Below, piece by piece: positions 29,349 to 36,822 of a DNA stretch of 64,000 nucleotides. A program made the translations under genes and the position numbers. Origin of the DNA: Pseudoalteromonas sp. R3 (GTDB lineage Bacteria > Pseudomonadota > Gammaproteobacteria > Enterobacterales > Alteromonadaceae); the NCBI RefSeq assembly GCF_004014715.1, contig NZ_CP034835.1, positions 4,092,001-4,156,000 of the forward strand, written 5' to 3'. Positions within the stretch are counted from its first letter, which is position 1; the number at the start of each line of letters is the position of its first letter. Below the pieces are notes generated by a model that was given only the letters and a program-made list of their open reading frames with translations, was not told where the DNA came from and made no database searches.

Positions 29349-29963
29349 ATGAGAAGCAATCTGATCACTGCCGCACTACTGGTACTGAGCGCAACAACTC
29401 AGGCTAATGAAACACGCACGTTAACCCATTCCTTCGACATAGCTGACAGCTCAGAGCTGGAAATTCAATTTCCGATAGGCAAGCTGAAAACGGTGAGTCA
29501 TTCAGGTAAAACGATCGATGTAACCATTGAACTGGAGCCCGCTGAACACGATATAGACTGGTTGCCAGACGCATTGGCTGACGTACAGTTAGACAGCCGC
29601 CGCGAGGGAGATGACCTGAACCTGAGCATCAATAATAAGTATGTAAAACAAAGCTGGATAGTTAAAGTCCCAGACTCAATGGAACTCGATATTGAGATTG
29701 ACGTAGGTAACGTCAAACTCCTCGGTTTACGCAATGACGCAGATGTTGAAATTGGCGTTGGCAATGTCAATATTGAGACTGCGGCTGGCGATTTTCGTCG
29801 GGTACGCTTCGATGCCGGCGTAGGGAAAACGCGCTTATCTGACATGCCAGGAGAGGTTGATACCGAGCGCAACATGGTAGGTGAAACGCTGCGTTATCGC
29901 GGTAAAGGCGAGCACAGCATTGATGTTGAAGTCGGTGTTGGCAACATCACTTTGCGCCGTTAG
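29349..29963 (+). CDS. Secreted beta-repeat protein with VGVGNV motifs (DUF4097-like)
   Basis: 204 residues with signal peptide (about 1-18, ending TQANETR). The rest is predicted all-beta, with repeated strands of the type LDIEIDVGNVKLLG, VEIGVGNVNIET and VEVGVGNITLRR, a pattern of short parallel beta-helices seen in DUF4097 and GIN-type adhesin domains. ATG 29349 is used: GGACAACAGG precedes it and the signal peptide begins there; the frame is open to 29292. The 3' end overlaps the converging histidine kinase gene by 17 bases. No function can be assigned. Confidence 0.7.
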   Translation: MRSNLITAALLVLSATTQANETRTLTHSFDIADSSELEIQFPIGKLKTVSHSGKTIDVTIELEPAEHDIDWLPDALADVQLDSRREGDDLNLSINNKYVKQSWIVKVPDSMELDIEIDVGNVKLLGLRNDADVEIGVGNVNIETAAGDFRRVRFDAGVGKTRLSDMPGEVDTERNMVGETLRYRGKGEHSIDVEVGVGNITLRR

Positions 29964-31701
29964 CAGACAAGATTTTAATCAGAGCCCGCTCCAGGGCATC
30001 TTGCTCCACTGGCTTAAACAAATAATCGGTCGCGCCCAGCTGCATGGCCGATTTAATTGCCTGCTCAGAGGTATTGGCCGTCAGCACCAGAATAGGAGTC
30101 GACAGTGCCAGCGTCTGACGAATTTCTTTTATTGCTTTAAACCCATCCATGATCGGCATATTCAGATCCATCAGAATGACATCGAAAGACTGATGAGCCA
30201 GTACCTCAATTGCTTGTCCACCGTGGCTGGCATGGATACTGGTTAACTCCAGACTCTCAAGCATTTTTTCGATGATTTTTGCATTAAGCAGGTTATCCTC
30301 GACCAGTAACACTTTACAGCGGGTAATGCCGAGTGCCTGATCCGGTTCAGGCAGTCGCTTCAGCGGCACGCTCAATGACGCTTTAGTGCCATGAGGCTGG
30401 CGAGCGACAAACGTCAACTCGCCAGACATAATTGCCAAAATCAAATTGCAACGCGCCAGTCCCAGCTGTAAGCCCTGAAAGTGATGTCTGTCCAAGTTAT
30501 TTTCTGTTGGGGGCGCATTCACATGTGCCATATTAAAGCCGGGACCACTGTCTTCTACTTCGCAATAAAAGCGCCAACCCGACTCGTCTTCATCTGGATT
30601 AGGCAGCTCAACCCAGGCAGACAAACTCACGATTCCCTGCTCAGTAAATTTTACCGCGTTATCGAGCAACTGCCCGATAACCCAGCTCAAACGTTCGTGA
30701 TCACACTCAAAAATTTTCTCGGTATGACTACTAAAATGGTAGCTAAAATCTAAGCCTTTTTCTTTGGCGAGCAGACGATAAGTGGCGATGGACTGACCCA
30801 GCGTATCCGTTAAGCGCGCCGGATGAAAATTGAGTTCAGGTTGCTGTTCATCAGACAATCTATTGTAGTCTTCCACTGAAGCAATCAGGGCCTTCAGCTG
30901 CTGTGCCGCTTTATTAGCCTGTGCCAGATAGCCCTCTCGCTGAGACTCCTGATACAAATGCAAATATCCCAGCACTGCCTGCAAAGGCGTGCGTAATTCA
31001 TGGCTGGCGCGGGCCAAAAACATCGCCCGGCTTTGATTAGCATGTTCTGCTTTCAGACGCGTTTGCTGTAAACGCTCAATTGCGCTGGCAATACTGCGCT
31101 CCATCGGAAAAAATATCCATTTGATCTCAGCAATTAGCAACGCCAGCCCTACCAGCCACATCAGTAATTGCAGATTCCTCAGTTTTTCAATTTTCTGATT
31201 CGCTGACTGTTCGAACAACAGCACAGCATGATCTAAATCTTGTAGCAGTAATTGAGAGCGGGTATGGATCTCCTGGATCTGGTCCGGGCTAGGTTGCTCA
31301 GCGGTGTTTGAGAGCAAAGATAAATACTGATTTAACTGGTTGTTCAAATCCCCGGGCTGCTCAAAATACCAGGCAGACAGTTCGGCGTTCAGATGCACAA
31401 AATCCTCGCCATCACGCATAGTCAAAAAGTCGTGGTTACTTTGTAGCAGCTGCAACGCGTTGCTCAAAGCCTGAAGGTCAGCAGCAACATTGCGCTCACG
31501 CATAATGATCACATATTCCAAATGCAACGCCGCTTTTTGCGATAGCATGCGCTGCATACCAGCAACATTGATCACTCTGGCAGCCTGCTTTTGCTGGTCC
31601 AGTAAATACAGGGTCAGGCCGGTTGTCATGGTCAGCAACAGCAACATAATAACCAGCGCCACCAGGTATTTCAGGCGATAGCGTGTAACCAGATTGTTCA
31701 A
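29947..31701 (-). CDS. Hybrid sensor histidine kinase / response regulator with PilJ-type sensor
   Basis: 584 residues. Two membrane segments (about 13-32 and 175-195) flank a periplasmic domain of about 140 residues that carries the PilJ/NarX-like motif VINVAGMQRMLSQKAALH. Then come HisKA with phospho-acceptor His in FLARASHELRTPLQAVLGYL (about 240), an HATPase domain (N box LLDNAVKFTE; G box EDSGPGF), and a C-terminal receiver with phospho-acceptor Asp in ILMDLNMPIMDGF (about 512) and the K in YLFKPVE. No separate regulator gene adjoins, so an HPt protein elsewhere must complete the relay. It diverges from the lysine riboswitch operon. Confidence 0.92.
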   Translation of the reverse strand: MNNLVTRYRLKYLVALVIMLLLLTMTTGLTLYLLDQQKQAARVINVAGMQRMLSQKAALHLEYVIIMRERNVAADLQALSNALQLLQSNHDFLTMRDGEDFVHLNAELSAWYFEQPGDLNNQLNQYLSLLSNTAEQPSPDQIQEIHTRSQLLLQDLDHAVLLFEQSANQKIEKLRNLQLLMWLVGLALLIAEIKWIFFPMERSIASAIERLQQTRLKAEHANQSRAMFLARASHELRTPLQAVLGYLHLYQESQREGYLAQANKAAQQLKALIASVEDYNRLSDEQQPELNFHPARLTDTLGQSIATYRLLAKEKGLDFSYHFSSHTEKIFECDHERLSWVIGQLLDNAVKFTEQGIVSLSAWVELPNPDEDESGWRFYCEVEDSGPGFNMAHVNAPPTENNLDRHHFQGLQLGLARCNLILAIMSGELTFVARQPHGTKASLSVPLKRLPEPDQALGITRCKVLLVEDNLLNAKIIEKMLESLELTSIHASHGGQAIEVLAHQSFDVILMDLNMPIMDGFKAIKEIRQTLALSTPILVLTANTSEQAIKSAMQLGATDYLFKPVEQDALERALIKILSANGAK

Positions 31702-31795
31702 ATCATCCCTCCACTTGCCAGTCGATTCGTCCAGACTCCTGACTCATTCCCAGTTTAGATTAAATTTCAAACTTTTGCCGACGGCGACTTGACAC

Positions 31796-31867
31796 CCAGA
31801 CGGCCAAAATGTTTCAATGCGCCCGTACCCTATTTTATCCAGACGGCCATACATACAAGATGTATGG
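31796..31867. repeat. Direct and inverted repeats upstream of the lysine riboswitch
   Basis: The 11-mer CCAGACGGCCA occurs at 31796-31806 and 31839-31849, 43 bases apart. The second copy runs into a perfect 8-bp inverted repeat (CCATACAT-acaag-ATGTATGG, 31847-31867). These lie in the divergent promoter region between the kinase and dapA and look like protein-binding sites. Confidence 0.5.
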
Positions 31868-31880
31868 GTGTCTTAGGGCT

Positions 31881-32048
31881 GGAAGAGGTGCGTTATTCAG
31901 GTATTTGAGTGGAGGAGAGCAAACTCCCGAGAAACTCAAAGAGGGGAATTAACGCCGAGAAGTATTGTGTTTTGCTTACACTGTGCTTCGGGCGACTGGG
32001 CTGAATCCCAGCGACTGTCACCAACACATTTGGTGGAGAGCTTCTGGT
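31881..32048 (+). promoter_or_regulatory. Lysine riboswitch (L box)
   Basis: Conserved L-box elements occur in order: GAAGAGGTGCG at the 5' side of P1, GAGGGGAA (near 31942), CGCCGAGAAG, CTTCGGGCGACTGGG, a GGGCTGAATCCC hairpin, GCGACTGTC, and GAGAGCTTCTGG closing P1. The aptamer binds free lysine and, when bound, favours a downstream terminator. Here it precedes dapA-dapD-lysA-like genes, the expected regulon. Confidence 0.93.
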
Positions 32049-32057
32049 CTTAGAAAC

Positions 32058-32083
32058 AATATGGCCAGCGGCCTATTCTTTTT
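32058..32083 (+). terminator. Riboswitch expression-platform terminator
   Basis: Just after the aptamer, the stem AATA(t)GGCC / GGCCTATT with a 3-base loop is followed by CTTTTT. It is the likely intrinsic terminator formed at high lysine, 80 bases before the dapA start. Confidence 0.65.
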
Positions 32084-32164
32084 AAGTCCATTGCTCTTCG
32101 AATTTTAAACGGTTCGGAGCGGGACACTTCCCTGACTACCGGGCCAGCAAGAAGTTCGGTAGAG

Positions 32165-33061
32165 ATGAAATCACACACTTTGCAACCTGAACAGTTATCT
32201 GACTACCCGTTATGGACGGCTTTAGTTACGCCTTTTGATGCGTACGATCAGGTCGATTACCACAGCTTAGAGCAACTCGTTGCGCAGCAAGTCGAAGCAA
32301 ACAATGGCATCTTGCTGTTGGGAAGCACCGGTGAGGGATTAGCCCTGACCCTTGCTGAACAACGAAAAATCGTTGAGTTTGTTTGTGCGTTGGAGCCACA
32401 GGTACCCATTATGGTTGCAGTTGGCGGCATCAACCTGTCAGCCCAGCTAGAGTGGGTTGAGTTTTGCAATACACAAAACATTGATGCCCTGCTACTGGGC
32501 TCCCCACTCTATGCCAAGCCCGGCGTAGTTGGCCAGACTCAGTGGTTCGATGCGCTACTGTGCGCCACTTCACTGCCATGTATGTTATACAACGTTCCTG
32601 GTCGCAGTGCCGTTGCCATTGCCCCTGAAGTGCTGACTAATCTGGCACATCATGACAATTTGTGGGCACTCAAAGAAGCCAGCGGTGACATTGCCACGTT
32701 TGAATCCTTCCGCCGTGCGCTGCCAAAACTGGCAATTTACAGCGGTGACGATGCATTGCTTCCCTACTTTGCTCAGGCAGGTGCTGTCGGCCTGGTGTCG
32801 GTGGCATCCAACGCCTGGCCAGCTCAAACCGCCGAGTTTGTACGCCGCGCACTCAGTGGCACCAGTCCAAACCTGTTTACCACTTGGGCCGACGCCATCA
32901 GCAGCCTGTTTGCCGTTGCTAACCCCATCCCGGTAAAAGCACTCATGCACCTGCAAGGTAATCTGGCAACGCCTCACCTCAGGCCGCCACTGACGCACCT
33001 GGAACTAACCAATAATGCGGCTCTGAGCGCCGCCAACGAACAGATTTTATCCTGGAATTAA
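32165..33061 (+). CDS. dapA: 4-hydroxy-tetrahydrodipicolinate synthase homologue
   Basis: 298 residues, a class I TIM-barrel aldolase of the DapA/NAL family. The Schiff-base lysine is in WALKEASGD (about 169), the catalytic Tyr and Arg in LYNVPGRSA (about 140-147), and the pyruvate-binding motif reads LGSTGEGLAL where standard DapA has GTTGE. It condenses pyruvate with aspartate semialdehyde to start the DAP/lysine branch. It is the first gene behind a lysine riboswitch, which supports the DapA assignment over other NAL-family roles. Confidence 0.88.
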   Translation: MKSHTLQPEQLSDYPLWTALVTPFDAYDQVDYHSLEQLVAQQVEANNGILLLGSTGEGLALTLAEQRKIVEFVCALEPQVPIMVAVGGINLSAQLEWVEFCNTQNIDALLLGSPLYAKPGVVGQTQWFDALLCATSLPCMLYNVPGRSAVAIAPEVLTNLAHHDNLWALKEASGDIATFESFRRALPKLAIYSGDDALLPYFAQAGAVGLVSVASNAWPAQTAEFVRRALSGTSPNLFTTWADAISSLFAVANPIPVKALMHLQGNLATPHLRPPLTHLELTNNAALSAANEQILSWN

Positions 33062-33071
33062 GAGAATCCCT

Positions 33072-33812
33072 ATGACCTGGTCAACACTTTTAGATAATTT
33101 AGAAAATGGCTCACAACGTGCGGCAAGCCAAGATGAGCATGGTAACTGGCATGCTAACGTCGAAGTAAAAGAAGGTATTCTGGCAGCATTTCGTGCCGGT
33201 CAAAATACAGAATATCCAGGCGGTTTTGTAGACAAAGACAACTTGGCACCGCGTGGTTTCTCAGCCGATGATGCGGTACGTATGGTTCCTGGTGGCAGTA
33301 GTGTGCGCCGCGGCGCTTATGTTGCGCCTGGCACCATTATCATGCCGCCAGCTTATGTCAATATCGGCGCTTACATAGACAGCGGCACTATGGTCGACAG
33401 TCATGCATTGGTTGGCTCCTGTGCTCAGATAGGTAAGAACGTTCACCTTAGTGCCGCAGTGCAGATCGGTGGCGTGCTAGAGCCTGTCGGTGCCAGCCCG
33501 GTTGTAGTGGAAGACGACGCCTTCATCGGTGCAGGATGCGTACTGGTTGAAGGCGTAGTCGTGAAGCAAGGTGCAGTGTTGGCACCTGGTGTTCGTCTGT
33601 CTGCCAGTATTCCGGTTTACGACTGCGTTAATGAGCGTACACTAGACAAGGGCGAAGCCATTCCCCCGTTTGCCATTGTTATCCCTGGCTCGCGTCCGGC
33701 TTCCAGTGACTGGGCCAAAGCCCAGGGGCTGAGCATGTCCTGTGCTTTGATAGTCAAATATCGTGACGAACAAAGTGACGCATCATTAGAGCTCGAAGAG
33801 GTGCTTCGCTAA
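33072..33812 (+). CDS. dapD: Tetrahydrodipicolinate N-succinyltransferase
   Basis: 246 residues, about 28 shorter than E. coli DapD, with a reduced N-terminal domain. The left-handed beta-helix of hexapeptide repeats covers about 75-195 and includes PPAYVNIGAYIDSGTMVDSHALVGSCAQIGKNVHLS in shortened form: MVDSHALVGSCAQIGKNVHL is the diagnostic stretch. The acyl-CoA-binding GGVLEP motif follows. It acylates tetrahydrodipicolinate, probably with succinyl-CoA. It starts 10 bases after dapA, and its last base is shared with the next gene's start (TAATG-type overlap). Confidence 0.88.
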   Translation: MTWSTLLDNLENGSQRAASQDEHGNWHANVEVKEGILAAFRAGQNTEYPGGFVDKDNLAPRGFSADDAVRMVPGGSSVRRGAYVAPGTIIMPPAYVNIGAYIDSGTMVDSHALVGSCAQIGKNVHLSAAVQIGGVLEPVGASPVVVEDDAFIGAGCVLVEGVVVKQGAVLAPGVRLSASIPVYDCVNERTLDKGEAIPPFAIVIPGSRPASSDWAKAQGLSMSCALIVKYRDEQSDASLELEEVLR

Positions 33813-35032
33813 TGTTAGCCTTGAGTACGCCTTTGCGCGAGCAACTTAATACGCTGTGCACAGAGCAAAACAATTGTGACCTGGCAACGCCCTTTTTTGT
33901 CTATGATCTCGATGCGCTGCACGCCCATGTAAGCCGCCTTACCACCCAGGATGTGGTAAAACTCTGGTACGCGGTCAAAGCCAACCCGCTTTCCAGTGTG
34001 CTTAACACACTAGACAAAGCCGGGTTCAACTTTGACGTTGCCAGTCGCGGAGAGCTAACACAAGTGCTATCACAGGACATCGCAGCTGAGCGCGTACTCA
34101 ACACCGGGCCGGCCAAGTCGCCAGCCCAGATCCAACATTTCCTGCAGGCAGGCGTAACAACTTTTGTGGCTGAAAGCCTGAATCAGGTGCGCTGGTTGAA
34201 TGAAGCCGCAGAACAACATCAAAAAACTCTGACTGTGCTGCTGCGCGTTCAGCTGCGTTGGCCAGCAGGCGACAAAAATCCGCTTGGTGGCGACAGCCTG
34301 ACGCCCTTCGGCCTGGGATGTGAGCAGTGGCAACAGCTTACTTTAAGCGAGTATCCAGCGCTGGACTTCGCCGGCCTGCATATTTTCCAATGGGGTAATA
34401 TGCTGGATGCCGCCAAACTAGCCAGCCTCTGGCAACAAATGGTGCCACCTCTGGTTAGCCTGAGTGCACAACTCGGCATGTCACTGAGGATCCTTGATCT
34501 GGGTGGTGGATTGGGTGTCCCATATGACCCCACTCATCAACCCCTCGACTGGGATCAGGTTATCGATAATCTGGCCAGGATCAAAGCGGATGCAGGTGTC
34601 GAAGAGCTGTGGATGGAGCTGGGTCGCTACGCCGTGGCGCACTGTGGTTATTATCTCAACCCAGTAGTTGAGCAAAAGATCAACTATGGCGAGCATCAGC
34701 TGATCCTTGCCGGTGGCGTTAACCATTTACTGCGTCCGGCTGTAACGGGCCAGGCGTTTCCGGTTAAAGCATTGCGTGAATCCACAGCAATTAGGCGCGA
34801 TTATCATTTACATGGTCCCTTGTGTACCGCCATTGATCACCTCGGTACCCATAACTTGCCTGACGATCTCGACTATGGTGACTGGCTGATATTTGGCCAG
34901 TGTGGTGCCTATGGCTTTACCGAAAGTATGCCCTATTTCCTGTGCCATGAACTACCGGCTGAATACGTCTTTAAGCAGGGTCTGTTGTACTGCATTCGTC
35001 AAAGCGAAAACGCCGACTATTATCTGAGGTAG
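33812..35032 (+). CDS. lysA: LysA-like fold III PLP decarboxylase
   Basis: 406 residues of the alanine racemase-fold decarboxylase family that includes diaminopimelate decarboxylase. The PLP lysine is in LWYAVKANPL (about 52), the glycine-rich phosphate loop is DLGGGLGVPYD, and the GRYAVAHCGYY segment follows. The second-subunit active-site motif reads GPLCTAIDHLG, where DAP decarboxylases usually have C-E-S-x-D. That Glu to Thr change may alter substrate recognition. The riboswitch operon argues for a lysine-pathway role, but the exact substrate could be an acylated intermediate. The start overlaps the dapD stop by one base. Confidence 0.8.
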   Translation: MLALSTPLREQLNTLCTEQNNCDLATPFFVYDLDALHAHVSRLTTQDVVKLWYAVKANPLSSVLNTLDKAGFNFDVASRGELTQVLSQDIAAERVLNTGPAKSPAQIQHFLQAGVTTFVAESLNQVRWLNEAAEQHQKTLTVLLRVQLRWPAGDKNPLGGDSLTPFGLGCEQWQQLTLSEYPALDFAGLHIFQWGNMLDAAKLASLWQQMVPPLVSLSAQLGMSLRILDLGGGLGVPYDPTHQPLDWDQVIDNLARIKADAGVEELWMELGRYAVAHCGYYLNPVVEQKINYGEHQLILAGGVNHLLRPAVTGQAFPVKALRESTAIRRDYHLHGPLCTAIDHLGTHNLPDDLDYGDWLIFGQCGAYGFTESMPYFLCHELPAEYVFKQGLLYCIRQSENADYYLR

Positions 35033-35034
35033 CC

Positions 35035-36147
35035 ATGAACACAATTACACAGCAACATATCCAGGTTGGGGAAATCGCCAATGGCCTGCCACTGACCATT
35101 CCTGTCTATCGCCTGCAAGGTAAGGGAACGGGCCCAAATGTATATATTCAGGCCAATATGCATGGCGCCGAGGTACAAGGCAATGCCGTAATTTACGCTC
35201 TGCTGGAGCAACTCAAGCACCTGACACTGGCCGGTGACATTACGCTTGTACCTTATGCTAACCCGATTGGCTGTAATCAGAAGTCGGGGGAATTTACGCT
35301 CGGGCGCTTTGACCCTATTACCGGGGTAAACTGGAATCGCATGTACTATGATCACAGTGCACAGGTGCAAACTTGTCTTGCAAAGTACAGTCAGGCCCCC
35401 GATGCAACGCTGATTGCGGCCTTTCGCGAACAACTATGCAAAGTAACCGACACCTTGCTTGATGCACCCGCACATACACTGAATACAGGCAAGCGAATTG
35501 CACTGACACTGCAAAAATTAGCCCATCAGGCAGACATTGTCTTGGATCTGCACACAGGTCCCATTTCGGCAAAGCACTTATATTGCCCAGAATATGCTAA
35601 AGACAGCGCACGCTATTTTGATATTCCCCATGTACTGCTGATCCCCAATGAATTCGATGGGGCAATGGATGAAGCCAGCTTCTGTCCCTGGTGGCAGCTA
35701 AGTGATGCGCTAAAAGAACAAGGTCGTGACCTGCCCGTCCCCGTAGAAGCATTCACTGTTGAACTGGGCTCTCAGGAAAAAATTGATCTCGATGAAGCCG
35801 TACATGATGCCAATAGCATCCTCAGTTACCTGACTCACAAAGAAGTGATAGCAGATGGCAGCCATCAACCAAGAGACATCAAACGTTACGCCTGCGCACT
35901 CAAAGATTACCTGACTTACTATGCACCTATGGGCGGTATGGTGGAGTATAAAGCGCAGCTTGGTGAGCACATTAAGGCGGGAGATTGTATTGCGCGGATC
36001 TTACGCATGGAGCAGTACTTATCCGAAATGCCCCTGCACAGCCTGTCATTAACCCAAGATGCCATTGCGATACTGCATTTCGCGTCGGCCAGTGTTAATC
36101 AGGGCACTGAGTTATATAAATTTTTTACTAACTACTATGAACTGTAA
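35035..36147 (+). CDS. M14-family succinylglutamate desuccinylase/aspartoacylase-like deacylase
   Basis: 370 residues. Zinc ligands are in ANMHGAEVQGN (His and Glu, about 42-45) and VLDLHTGPIS (His, about 175); the catalytic Glu is in FTVELGSQEK (about 243). A C-terminal beta-barrel domain (about 290-370) is typical of AstE/AspA-like enzymes, which remove acyl groups from amino acid N termini. It starts 2 bases after the lysA-like gene and ends the operon before a strong terminator. In a pathway that makes an N-succinylated intermediate, and with no dapE nearby, it is an obvious candidate desuccinylase. That role is inferred. Confidence 0.82.
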   Translation: MNTITQQHIQVGEIANGLPLTIPVYRLQGKGTGPNVYIQANMHGAEVQGNAVIYALLEQLKHLTLAGDITLVPYANPIGCNQKSGEFTLGRFDPITGVNWNRMYYDHSAQVQTCLAKYSQAPDATLIAAFREQLCKVTDTLLDAPAHTLNTGKRIALTLQKLAHQADIVLDLHTGPISAKHLYCPEYAKDSARYFDIPHVLLIPNEFDGAMDEASFCPWWQLSDALKEQGRDLPVPVEAFTVELGSQEKIDLDEAVHDANSILSYLTHKEVIADGSHQPRDIKRYACALKDYLTYYAPMGGMVEYKAQLGEHIKAGDCIARILRMEQYLSEMPLHSLSLTQDAIAILHFASASVNQGTELYKFFTNYYEL

Positions 36148-36247
36148 TGGGGTCCTGCGCATAGGTCAGTACTCAGTTCGCGTAACGCACAAAACGAAGC
36201 AACGATTGCGTGAGAGTAGGTGAGCAAACCCTCACTTGCTAAGGTGA

Positions 36248-36278
36248 GGCGGCAACACACGTTGCCGCCGGCCTTTTT
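36248..36278 (+). terminator. Terminator of the lysine operon
   Basis: Perfect 9-bp stem ggcggcaac / gttgccgcc with an ACAC loop, followed by GGCCTTTTTAT, about 100 bases after the last stop codon. A second small stem (ctcac...gtgag) precedes it. Confidence 0.88.
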
Positions 36279-36435
36279 ATACCAATTTGCTTAATTAAGT
36301 GTTCTATTTTGAGGCGAGAAAATAGGATCGATAACCAGGCAAAAATTTGCAAGCTCAAACCTTAGGTAAAGGTTCTAAATGAGAAATTTTTAACGCCGTT
36401 AGCGTCATATTTGCTCCTTCACATTGAACTGGTAT
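36279..36435. repeat. Probable dispersed repeat (MITE-like)
   Basis: A 157-bp AT-rich block with related ends in inverted orientation: ATACCAATTTGCTTAAT on the left, and ATACCAGTTCAAT when the right end is read on the other strand. The interior contains AACGCCGTTAGCG, an internal palindrome. It resembles short non-coding repeats that I associate with Pseudoalteromonas and Shewanella intergenic regions. No second copy lies in this window, so the repeat status is unproven here. Confidence 0.45.
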
Positions 36436-36447
36436 TAAGTGAAATTG

Positions 36448-36654
36448 TTATAAATCCGGCATACAGATTTCGTTACGAGCAGAGTAGCAGTCCCGGCCAG
36501 TAGGGCAACCCAGGAACACGGCGGTATCGCACCCAAACGAGTTACAAGCTGGATAGCCAGAGGCTCCGCCAGCAATATTCGGTGTCTGAGCCAATCCAAG
36601 CTGCTGGTTATTACTCAGTTGTTTTATACATTTTTTGTTCAGTGATATTTTCAT
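36448..36654 (-). CDS. Orphan RiPP-like precursor peptide
   Basis: 68 residues from ATG 36654, chosen because AAGGA is at proper distance; an ATG two codons upstream is too close to it. The leader MKISLNKKCIKQLSNNQQL is followed by TPNIAGG, a double-glycine-like cleavage motif. The tail of about 38 residues is rich in Cys, Gly and small residues (five Cys: PAC, FGC, LGC, RDC, EIC). Similar LNKK...TP.xAGG peptides in the genus are annotated as putative natural product precursors. No lanthionine synthetase, radical SAM enzyme, protease or dedicated transporter is close. Expression and modification are unknown. Confidence 0.65.
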   Translation of the reverse strand: MKISLNKKCIKQLSNNQQLGLAQTPNIAGGASGYPACNSFGCDTAVFLGCPTGRDCYSARNEICMPDL

Positions 36655-36822
36655 GTCCATTTCCTTTTATGTAGTTTGCTCAATTAACCTACTGCCATAT
36701 TGAACAAAAATCAACCACCACATATCTTGACAAGAGACTCTGCTATTAACTTTGTCCTTCTTCGTTTTCTCTTCCATGATAAAATGACAACTTATTGCTT
36801 TTGACTAAGGACTTCACCACTT

